From the NCBI GenBank assembly GCA_963659365.1, contig CAVKTI010000091.1, positions 1 through 5,231 on the forward strand: a stretch of DNA of 5,231 bases, written 5' to 3'. The stretch's first letter is position 1, and every line of letters begins with the position of its first letter. The DNA is from W0P28-013 sp963659365 (GTDB lineage: Bacteria; Bacteroidota; Bacteroidia; Bacteroidales; Paludibacteraceae). Of the stretch, positions 1 to 4,813 are shown in pieces. The notes beneath the pieces are model-generated. The model did not search any database, was not told the DNA's origin, and saw only the letters and a list, made by a program, of their open reading frames with translations. The position numbers were made by a program, and so were the translations under genes.

Positions 1-84
1 AAAGATATTTTTTTTCAAAGTTTTTAGTAAAAAACTGATTCCTCACCGATTTCGAGTAGGGAAAGATGAAAAGAGAAAACATCA

Positions 85-119
85 TTGTATGGAAATATAA
101 TGGAATTGTGAGTATTTTG
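85..119 (+). promoter_or_regulatory. Possible weak promoter upstream of the first gene
   Basis: The Bacteroidetes promoter consensus is TTTG or TTG near -33 and TAnnTTTG near -7. The closest match in the leader is TATTTTG at 113-119, one base short of the -7 element, with TTG at 85-87. The roughly 25-base gap is longer than the usual spacing of about 19-21. A TATAAT string lies at 96-101 but has no -35 partner at the proper distance. The gene block needs a promoter somewhere upstream and this is only the best available candidate. It could equally lie before the window. Confidence 0.2.
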
Positions 120-158
120 GAGAGATCGAGTAGTTGAAAGAATGAGGACGAGAGGTAA

Positions 159-195
159 CGCCCAAGGGAGGGGAAACCCCCTCCCGCCGAGGGCG
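159..195 (+). promoter_or_regulatory. Strong two-tier GC-rich hairpin in the 5' leader
   Basis: GGGAGGGG (166-173) pairs perfectly with CCCCTCCC (178-185) around a four-base loop AAAC (174-177). A second arm, CGCCC (159-163), pairs with GGGCG (191-195), separated by a small asymmetric internal loop (AA on one side, GCCGA on the other). No T-run follows, so it is not a standard intrinsic terminator. The 36 bases after it, up to the ATG at 232, are A/C-rich and look unstructured, as suits Bacteroidetes initiation. If transcribed it would be a 5' stabilising or regulatory stem. As DNA it could be a protein-binding cruciform, replication or packaging site. The structure is seen; the function is not known. 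Confidence 0.6.
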
Positions 196-231
196 CGACA
201 AACGAAAACACAACACACAAAATAAAGACAA

Positions 232-420
232 ATGTTCAACCCAAACCAAACAAAATCCGTTTTTTGGCTCACCCTCTTTTTGGGCGCAGCCATCATCTGC
301 TTCATCGTTTGGAGCGGAAATAAAAAAGTAAAAGAACTTGCCGCCGTTGCCCAAAAGGCGACAAACGCAAAAAGCAAACTGACCGTCAAAACTGACGAAA
401 AGGTGCAACTGACCAAGTAA
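232..420 (+). CDS. Small N-terminally anchored membrane protein (62 aa)
   Basis: I do not recognise a family. The 62-residue product has one hydrophobic segment at about residues 10-28 (VFWLTLFLGAAIICFIVWSG), then a Lys/Ala-rich, probably helical and highly basic tail from about 31 to 62. The start at 232 is the first ATG after the leader hairpin and is preceded by an A-rich stretch with no Shine-Dalgarno match. It opens the gene block, 35 bases before the large soluble protein gene. Its size, single span and basic tail match the eleven-gene pattern of small membrane proteins here. A minor virion membrane protein or a small assembly protein is the inferred role. The minus-strand frames over this region look like shadows. 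Confidence 0.75.
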   Translation: MFNPNQTKSVFWLTLFLGAAIICFIVWSGNKKVKELAAVAQKATNAKSKLTVKTDEKVQLTK

Positions 421-455
421 CAAAAACAAAACTCTAACATTCAACATCAAAGAAA

Positions 456-1130
456 ATGAAAAAAGAAGTAAACATCTCAAACCGCGCCATCGGCCCCGTG
501 GCCTCTGTATCGTACAAAGGCATGGCTCGTCGTCGCAACAACAAAGCAACGGGCGGTGAAGAAGTATCGATTACCGACATGCTGAACGAGAACCAGCGCG
601 GTACGACCATTCAAGTGTCGCTCAAAAACACTTCGGCCGAAGACAAAGTGTTCGCCATCTACCCCGGCCGCCTTTCGAGCGTGGCAGAAATCAACCGCTA
701 TGCAGGCATCTCTGTCGATGCTATCGCACGCGAGGGCGTTATCAAAGACGCTGCCGACCAAGCCATCGCCACCTGCTCGTCGAAGACGCTCAATTTGGCG
801 CAATCGTGGATCAAAGACCACCCCATGCGTTTCTGCCGCGTGAAATTGCAGACCGACAACGAGGAACAGTTCAGCAAAGAATTTGGCGTTGCCACCTTTG
901 AACTGGGCAAAACCACTGGCTCGCGCACCATTCGCCCGATTGAACACATCTCGCCCGACCAACTCCGCAACACACTTTGCGAAATCGAGGTGTCGCTCCA
1001 ACTCGACGACGCCACCGTATTCTTCGCCGAAGTGGCAGCAGGCCGCTCGCTCGACCTCTCGCTGCAAGTCGTTACCGAGATGAACAGTGCAATGGCACTG
1101 AGCGACATCGTCAAGAAACTCGAAGACTAA
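456..1130 (+). CDS. Candidate major structural (capsid-like) protein (224 aa)
   Basis: This is the only protein in the window with no transmembrane segment, and the largest. The N-terminus has a basic arm (residues 21-30, KGMARRRNNK). Alternating hydrophobic strands follow, such as 50-58 (TTIQVSLKN), 65-70, 126-132, 144-150, 175-182 and 199-206, suggesting a beta-rich or jelly-roll-like fold. The segment TTIQVSLKNTS followed by VFAIYPG resembles the start of a beta sandwich. Codons are visibly more GC-rich and uniform (AAC, GAC, ATC, CGC, ACC) than in the A-rich downstream genes, as expected for high expression. It lies upstream of a terminator, which would favour abundance. At 224 aa it is short for a double jelly-roll capsid protein (PM2 P2 is about 269), so a single jelly-roll or another structural protein is possible. 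The CDS is near certain; the capsid role is inference. Confidence 0.9.
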   Translation: MKKEVNISNRAIGPVASVSYKGMARRRNNKATGGEEVSITDMLNENQRGTTIQVSLKNTSAEDKVFAIYPGRLSSVAEINRYAGISVDAIAREGVIKDAADQAIATCSSKTLNLAQSWIKDHPMRFCRVKLQTDNEEQFSKEFGVATFELGKTTGSRTIRPIEHISPDQLRNTLCEIEVSLQLDDATVFFAEVAAGRSLDLSLQVVTEMNSAMALSDIVKKLED

Positions 1131-1142
1131 AACGACAAACTC

Positions 1143-1703
1143 ATGGAGAATAATCGTCAATTGTTACGCGCTTACTTCATGGCTATCTTGCCCTTCTGCG
1201 ACAGAGATGAATTGCAATCTCTGTTTGCAGACTGCGGCTACAAAGATGTAACCGTTATTACCGCCGCCGACTGCGTAAAAGCATACGACGAATGTGGTAA
1301 AATGTTCTACATGCCTTTCGGCCGTATTGCAGTGCGTGCCTACGAAAGCCCGCAAATGGAAGCCTACAAAAGAAGCATCGGAATAAACGACGACGAAGAA
1401 GAGGAAGTGATGAACAAAGCCACAAGCGGAAAAGAAAGTACGCTGACCGACCAGGAAAAACAGCAATATGCGCTGCAATGGGGAGGAATTGTCAGCGGAC
1501 TGCTACAAAGCGGTTTTAATGCCTTTGGCAAAGGAAACGACTCTACTGCAAACAATCAAGTAGTAACGCCCAACCCATCGACCAACACAGGCAACAACGG
1601 CGGCAACAGTGCCGCAAGCCCAAGTTGGCTCATGCCAGTGCTTATTGGCGGTGGTGCGCTTGTAGCAATAGTTCTAATTCTCGTCGTTGCACGCAGAAAG
1701 TGA
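1143..1703 (+). CDS. C-terminally anchored membrane protein with Cys-bearing N-terminal domain (186 aa)
   Basis: No family is recognised. Residues 1-80 form a compact domain with four cysteines (C19, C31, C44, C51), short helices and a Tyr/Met-rich stretch (54-66). An acidic patch follows (83-88, DDEEEE), then a Gln/Gly-rich amphipathic helix (about 106-130), a low-complexity Asn/Ser/Thr/Gly linker (131-160), and one strongly hydrophobic span (about 163-182) ending in ARRK. The start is 12 bases after the stop of the 224-aa protein, so the two are surely co-transcribed and this is the last gene before the terminator. That position suggests it is made in quantity with the putative major structural protein, perhaps as a membrane-to-shell connector or second structural protein. 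The role is inferred from layout only. Confidence 0.9.
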   Translation: MENNRQLLRAYFMAILPFCDRDELQSLFADCGYKDVTVITAADCVKAYDECGKMFYMPFGRIAVRAYESPQMEAYKRSIGINDDEEEEVMNKATSGKESTLTDQEKQQYALQWGGIVSGLLQSGFNAFGKGNDSTANNQVVTPNPSTNTGNNGGNSAASPSWLMPVLIGGGALVAIVLILVVARRK

Positions 1704-1730
1704 TTGAAAGGTTATAAATGGTTGAAAGAG

Positions 1731-1760
1731 GCTCGCTCCGACTGTGAGCGGGCTTTTTTT
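1731..1760 (+). terminator. Rho-independent terminator, probably leaky
   Basis: GCTCGCTC (1731-1738) pairs with GAGCGGGC (1746-1753) in an eight-base-pair stem with one G-U wobble and a seven-base loop. Seven T residues (1754-1760) follow directly. AAAGA upstream can extend the pairing into the T-run. It sits 27 bases after the stop of the 186-aa gene. Only 25 A-rich bases separate the T-run from the next start, with no recognisable promoter, so the downstream genes probably depend on read-through or on a promoter inside the upstream gene. Confidence 0.85.
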
Positions 1761-1785
1761 CTGAAACAAAAAAAGAGAAAACACA

Positions 1786-2355
1786 ATGAGATTCAGATAT
1801 GTAAATAAATCCGATGGCGAAATGGCCGACACACCGCTGGCGGCTAACCGCGCAACGGCCACCATTTACATAAACCCGACACTTTATCGGAAACTGACCA
1901 AGTTCCAAAAGAAATTTTGGCTGTGGCACGAAAAAGGGCACATCGTACTGAACACCAACAACGAGATAGAGGCCGACAACTATGCGTTTGACCGACTGGC
2001 AGGCACAGAGTTCCGTTCGCTCAAACAGATGATTGAAGCCGCCGAGGGGCTGCTCGATTCGCGCAACGAATACCACCAAGAGCGTATCGACAACCTCTAT
2101 CAGCGCGCCATCGACTGGGACAAAGCAAACCCCGAACTCGACAAAGCCATCAGCAATAAAACACAACGCGCACAGATACAGGCCAACATGTTCACCGACT
2201 TTGCCAATATGCTGGGACTATACACCATCAGCGGCGTGCAAGCAGGGTCGAGTTCTACCGTAGAGGGAGCAAAAACAACTGCCACCACAAGCGCACTTTC
2301 GACAGGAACAATCGCCATCATCGGCATTATCGCTATACTACTACTCCGAAAATGA
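1786..2355 (+). CDS. Membrane-anchored HExxH zinc-peptidase-like protein (189 aa)
   Basis: Residues 48-52 are HEKGH, a zincin HExxH motif, inside FWLWHEKGHIVLN. The acidic EIEAD follows at 60-64 and could give the third zinc ligand (E62), as in M78/ImmA-like peptidases where HExxH is followed by EeeAd. The preceding strand (ATIYINP, 25-31) also fits that family. After a helical, charged middle (74-160) comes a short Ser/Thr-rich linker and one C-terminal hydrophobic span (about 172-187) ending LLLRK. M78 proteins are usually soluble regulators that cleave repressors; a tail anchor and a place among membrane proteins suggest a different use, such as virion maturation or envelope entry. It overlaps the next gene by ATGA. 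The motif is seen; activity and substrate are not known. Confidence 0.9.
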   Translation: MRFRYVNKSDGEMADTPLAANRATATIYINPTLYRKLTKFQKKFWLWHEKGHIVLNTNNEIEADNYAFDRLAGTEFRSLKQMIEAAEGLLDSRNEYHQERIDNLYQRAIDWDKANPELDKAISNKTQRAQIQANMFTDFANMLGLYTISGVQAGSSSTVEGAKTTATTSALSTGTIAIIGIIAILLLRK

Positions 2356-2732
2356 TACAGAAACTTAACACCGAAGAATACTTGCGCGCTACTGGCGAAG
2401 AGGCAGCAAGCGCAGCAGACGCAGGCGGCGGCGCAGGCGGATACGGCGGCGGATACGGCGGCGGATACGACTTTGGGACACTCTGGCAAGAGATTACCAA
2501 CGGCATCGGCCATATCGTGCAGAGCATAACAAACGGTATGCAGGTGCGCGGCAAAACCGACCAGATAATCACCTACGCCGAACTGGAAAAGCACAACATA
2601 CGCTACGGCCTGATGAACAATGTGCTGAACAAGACAAAATCGAGTTCAACAGGCTTTACGCTGATTGTGGTGCTGGTGCTGGGCGGACTACTGGCAGCAG
2701 CCATCTATGTAGCAAAACAGCAAAAAAAATAG
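2352..2732 (+). CDS. Gly/Tyr-rich C-terminally anchored membrane protein (126 aa)
   Basis: No family is recognised. The order is a short N-terminal helix (MIQKLNTEEYLRATG), an Ala-rich stretch, a Gly/Tyr repeat at residues 25-39 (GGYGGGYGGGY core), a helical region (44-98), and a C-terminal span (about 102-120) followed by AKQQKK. The start overlaps the stop of the HExxH gene (ATGA), indicating translational coupling. The flexible Gly/Tyr segment may be a spacer or sticky linker. The first 15 residues resemble the start of the protein encoded at 3173 (K-hydrophobic-x-T, acidic pair, Y, then K/R-A-S/T-G), which hints at a shared binding or sorting signal. Probably a minor structural membrane protein, by context only. 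Confidence 0.87.
   Translation: MIQKLNTEEYLRATGEEAASAADAGGGAGGYGGGYGGGYDFGTLWQEITNGIGHIVQSITNGMQVRGKTDQIITYAELEKHNIRYGLMNNVLNKTKSSSTGFTLIVVLVLGGLLAAAIYVAKQQKK
2439..2468 (+). repeat. 12-base in-frame tandem repeat encoding Gly-Tyr-Gly-Gly
   Basis: The unit GGATACGGCGGC occurs at 2439-2450 and 2451-2462, followed by a partial GGATAC at 2463-2468. The copies are identical at the DNA level and keep the reading frame, adding four residues (G-Y-G-G) per unit. Identical copies suggest recent slippage expansion, so length may vary between strains. Confidence 0.85.
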
Positions 2733-2738
2733 GACAAA

Positions 2739-2873
2739 ATGACTGACACAAAAGAAGCAATCAAAGACCAATCGCTCTCGAAATCGAAAAAGGGCGGAAT
2801 AATTGCCGTTGCCACGCTTGCAGCGATTGTGGCAGCATGGTTCATCACAAAAAAGTACATCAAAAAACAATAA
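2739..2873 (+). CDS. 44-aa single-span membrane peptide
   Basis: The ATG at 2739 follows an A-rich stretch six bases after the previous stop and runs to TAA at 2871. The peptide has a charged, Ser/Lys-rich N-terminus (1-18), one hydrophobic span (about 19-37, GGIIAVATLAAIVAAWFIT) and a basic tail (KKYIKKQ). It fills a gap between two other genes exactly, with seven bases to the next start, and follows the same span-plus-lysine pattern, so it is very likely real. Its plan (polar head, one span, Lys-rich C-terminus) recalls mature filamentous-phage coat proteins and the tiny membrane proteins of PRD1- or PM2-like virions. That is a resemblance of architecture, not homology. Confidence 0.8.
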   Translation: MTDTKEAIKDQSLSKSKKGGIIAVATLAAIVAAWFITKKYIKKQ

Positions 2874-2880
2874 ACCAACT

Positions 2881-3150
2881 ATGGCACTCACTACAAAACA
2901 CATCTCGGCATTGCAGGGAAACCCATCGACCTTTTGGAGCAACGACGACGGCACCACATGGTATCGTACCAAAGCCGAAGCCGAAAAAGGAGCGGGAAAA
3001 AAGGTAAACCCCGACGAATATGTACATACAAAATCGTTTTGGGCGCAAAACAGAAAAACCATTCTCACCTGCTTGGCCATCGCCACTATACTCGGGTTCG
3101 GATTCTTCCTATACCGAAAGGGAACGCTGGCACTCATCATGAAAAAGTAG
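2881..3150 (+). CDS. Small C-terminally anchored membrane protein (89 aa)
   Basis: I chose the ATG at 2881 and not the in-frame one at 2803, because the latter would overlap the 44-aa gene almost wholly and add an arginine-rich shadow stretch. The 89-residue product begins with a short polar domain with aromatic residues (STFWSNDDGTTWYRTKAEAEK, roughly 16-36), then a basic segment, one span (about 60-78, containing C64) and a short C-terminal tail ending in MKK. The domain with W19, W27 and Y28 next to DDGTTW looks like a small beta-hairpin module. No family is recognised. It sits within the tightly packed block between two other C-anchored proteins. Confidence 0.85.
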   Translation: MALTTKHISALQGNPSTFWSNDDGTTWYRTKAEAEKGAGKKVNPDEYVHTKSFWAQNRKTILTCLAIATILGFGFFLYRKGTLALIMKK

Positions 3151-3172
3151 AACCACGAAAAAAAATACAACT

Positions 3173-3550
3173 ATGGACAAATTCAAAACCGCCGACGACT
3201 ATATACTGAAAGCAAGTGGGACAACGGGAAAAATCTCAGAACCTGATGAAAACGCCCCCACCAAAGAACAGGCCATCATCAACTTGCAAAACAGTGTCTA
3301 TTCGCTACAAAAAGACCTTATCAGTACAATAAAAAAACTGAAAGACAAATACGGTGCAGATGCAACAACAGGCAAGGAAGAAGAGGTGGCAGCAGCAATG
3401 GGAATAACCAAAAGCACCTGCACAACCACCACCAAAACCGAAAGCCCCAAAGGCTATCTCGACCTCGAAAAACCACAAATCGCTATGCTGGTAGCCGTCG
3501 CTGCATTGCAGTTGCTGGGGCTTATCATCGTATGCTCAAAACTGAAATAG
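3173..3550 (+). CDS. C-terminally anchored helical membrane protein (125 aa)
   Basis: No family is recognised. The N-terminal motif (KFKTADDYILKASG, 3-16) resembles the start of the 2352-2732 product. Next is a probable coiled coil at about 31-60 with heptad-spaced hydrophobics (I35, L38, V42, L45, L49, I53, L56). A Thr-rich linker (78-90) and a C-terminal span (about 101-121) ending CSKLK follow. It starts 22 bases after the previous stop and ends three bases before the next start. The coiled coil suggests it oligomerises or binds another coiled-coil protein, perhaps the neighbour at 3554, which also has one. A spike, rod or connector role would fit but is unproven. Confidence 0.87.
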   Translation: MDKFKTADDYILKASGTTGKISEPDENAPTKEQAIINLQNSVYSLQKDLISTIKKLKDKYGADATTGKEEEVAAAMGITKSTCTTTTKTESPKGYLDLEKPQIAMLVAVAALQLLGLIIVCSKLK

Positions 3551-3553
3551 ACA

Positions 3554-4024
3554 ATGCTAAAAGAACTTTTAATAGTGGGGTTGGGGGTTGTGGCTTACAA
3601 AATGTACACCAACGACAAAGAAACTGTGGCACAACAAGAGGCAGAAGCGCAAGCCGAAGCCGAAAAAAAAGCAGCAGAGCAAAAACAACAACAGCAACAG
3701 CAGATGCAAAAAAACTTGGCAACATTGCAAAGTAACAGTGCCGCACGCAGTTTGGCACTAACATTTGCAAGCGTTGCAAAACACCCAAACTATAAAAATC
3801 TCGACCAAAAAAATGCGTGGCGTAATACGACAACACTCTCGAAAGAGGACTGGCCTGCATTCAAAAAGGCACTCGAAGACATGGGGGCAGAGTCGTACCA
3901 AACACGCTACGACTATTTCAAAAAATGGTCGGGTGGAAGAACTGGCAGCGCAATAGGGCGTGGATTTAACAACAAAGCCTACGACGGCTACCGCGACGCA
4001 CTGGCCGAACGGCGTAATTGGTAA
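3554..4024 (+). CDS. N-terminally anchored coiled-coil protein with Gln tract (156 aa)
   Basis: A short hydrophobic N-terminus (residues 4-15, ELLIVGLGVVAY) is probably a membrane anchor, though weaker than in the neighbours. A long Glu/Ala/Gln/Lys coiled-coil region (about 20-60) follows, including six consecutive glutamines (45-50). The C-terminal domain (about 75-156) is compact and aromatic-rich, with W89, W100, W125 and W156, and a Gly-rich basic patch (SGGRTGSAIGRGF, 126-138). No family is recognised. It is the first protein after 3173 to carry its anchor at the N-terminus, a plan kept by all later genes. It starts three bases after the preceding stop. The C-terminal domain may be a functional or binding head held off the membrane by the coiled coil. 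Confidence 0.88.
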   Translation: MLKELLIVGLGVVAYKMYTNDKETVAQQEAEAQAEAEKKAAEQKQQQQQQMQKNLATLQSNSAARSLALTFASVAKHPNYKNLDQKNAWRNTTTLSKEDWPAFKKALEDMGAESYQTRYDYFKKWSGGRTGSAIGRGFNNKAYDGYRDALAERRNW

Positions 4025-4045
4025 CAGACAAAAACAGAAACAACA

Positions 4046-4471
4046 ATGATAAAAGAACTACCCATAAAAACCATTATCATATCGGTGGCTACGCTGGTGC
4101 TGGCTATCGTGTTTGTAGTGGTGATAGTGAAATATGCCAAAAAGGCAAAAGAGTTTGTGCAAGAAAAGGTGCAGGGCAGAGAACTCGAAAAAGAGATTGA
4201 AAACAACGACACCTCGTTCACGCCCGCACAACTCAACGCCTACGCCACTACGCTATTCTACGCTATGGAGGGCGTTGGCACCAACGAAACAAAAATATAC
4301 AATGTTTTCTCGCAAATGAAAACACGCTCCGATGTGCTGGCTCTGGTAAAAACATACGGCATAAAAGACTCGATGAACCTGAACCAATGGATTACATCGG
4401 AACTGACAAGCAGAGAACTGAAAAAACTCAACGAAATTATCGCCAACAACGGCATCGATTATCAATTCTAA
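4046..4471 (+). CDS. Membrane-anchored protein with one annexin-like repeat (141 aa)
   Basis: A strong N-terminal span (about 8-29) is followed by a charged helix (30-55) and a C-terminal module (about 59-141) that reads like one annexin repeat. A-x-x-L-x-x-AM-E-G-V-G-T-N-E (residues 67-81) matches the annexin type II calcium loop G-x-G-T-(D/N)-E, and SEL (118-120) falls 39 residues after T79, where animal annexins have an acidic cap at about 38 intervening residues. Eukaryotic annexins use four such repeats to bind acidic phospholipid in a calcium-dependent way; bacterial annexin-like proteins exist. A single repeat fused to a membrane anchor is unusual. The ending NEIIANNGIDYQF looks like a conserved terminal helix. 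Homology is inferred from motif and spacing; calcium or lipid binding is untested. Confidence 0.9.
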   Translation: MIKELPIKTIIISVATLVLAIVFVVVIVKYAKKAKEFVQEKVQGRELEKEIENNDTSFTPAQLNAYATTLFYAMEGVGTNETKIYNVFSQMKTRSDVLALVKTYGIKDSMNLNQWITSELTSRELKKLNEIIANNGIDYQF

Positions 4472-4486
4472 AAACAACACTACACT

Positions 4487-4813
4487 ATGAAAACAACAGC
4501 AAAAATAACACTGGCAACAACCATAGCCATAGTTATAGGCTTGGCCGCCAGTCTTGGCTTTTATATCACAAAAAACTACTTGAAAAAAAGAGATACAGCC
4601 AAAGAAAACGGAGCAGATTCTATTGCCGAATACAAAGAGGCAGAAGAAGCATACAACAAAATGAAAAGCCAACAGATAATCCATCAAATGGTATGTAGAA
4701 CACCCGAACAAGAAGAAGCCGAAAAAAAAGCATGGATAAAAAATTATCTCACAGAAAAAAGAGATAAAAAAATAAATGATACACTGACAAAAATTCAAGA
4801 AACAGAATCATGA
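4487..4813 (+). CDS. N-terminally anchored charged helical protein (108 aa)
   Basis: One N-terminal span (about 7-27, ITLATTIAIVIGLAASLGFYI) is followed by KKRD and an almost wholly charged, helix-forming region (35-108) rich in Glu, Lys and Gln. There is a single cysteine (C70). No domain is recognised. It is the most A-rich gene here. The stop overlaps the next start as ATGA, indicating translational coupling to the peptidoglycan-binding-like protein. The N-terminus could be an uncleaved signal anchor, placing the helical part outside the cytoplasmic membrane or, in a virion, on one face of the internal membrane. Its coupling suggests the two proteins work together or are made in equal amounts. 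Confidence 0.85.
   Translation: MKTTAKITLATTIAIVIGLAASLGFYITKNYLKKRDTAKENGADSIAEYKEAEEAYNKMKSQQIIHQMVCRTPEQEEAEKKAWIKNYLTEKRDKKINDTLTKIQETES

Noticed and set aside
2..100. Open + strand frame from the window edge to TAA at 98-100, possible tail of an upstream gene
   Set aside because: Only 32 codons, Lys/Phe-rich, with no recognisable motif. It cannot be told from chance in A/T-rich sequence without upstream bases.
96..101. TATAAT resembling a sigma-70 -10 box
   Set aside because: No -35 match at 16-18 bases upstream, and Bacteroidetes primary sigma factors use a different consensus.
24..549. Two long minus-strand frames across the leader and first gene
   Set aside because: They are rich in Phe, Cys and Leu as expected from reading A-rich coding sequence backwards, overlap well-supported + strand genes and the leader hairpin, and show no domain.
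477..1160. A 227-aa minus-strand frame opposite the 224-aa protein
   Set aside because: It mirrors the + strand gene, is full of Cys, Val, His and Phe without a pattern, and has no plausible start context. The + strand protein has coherent composition and fits the operon spacing.
2439..2468. Tandem repeat as a CRISPR or iteron array
   Set aside because: The unit is 12 bases, in frame within a coding sequence, without spacers, and encodes a simple Gly/Tyr linker.
2100..2594. Minus-strand Ala/Cys/Val-rich frame opposite the Gly/Tyr repeat
   Set aside because: The low-complexity Ala/Val/Cys run is just the reverse reading of the Gly/Tyr and Ala-rich codons.
2722..2729. Run of eight A residues before the stop at 2730 as a slippage or frameshift site
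   Set aside because: A-runs of this size are common here because AAA lysine codons end many of these genes. The following gene has its own good start and no downstream structure supports frameshifting.
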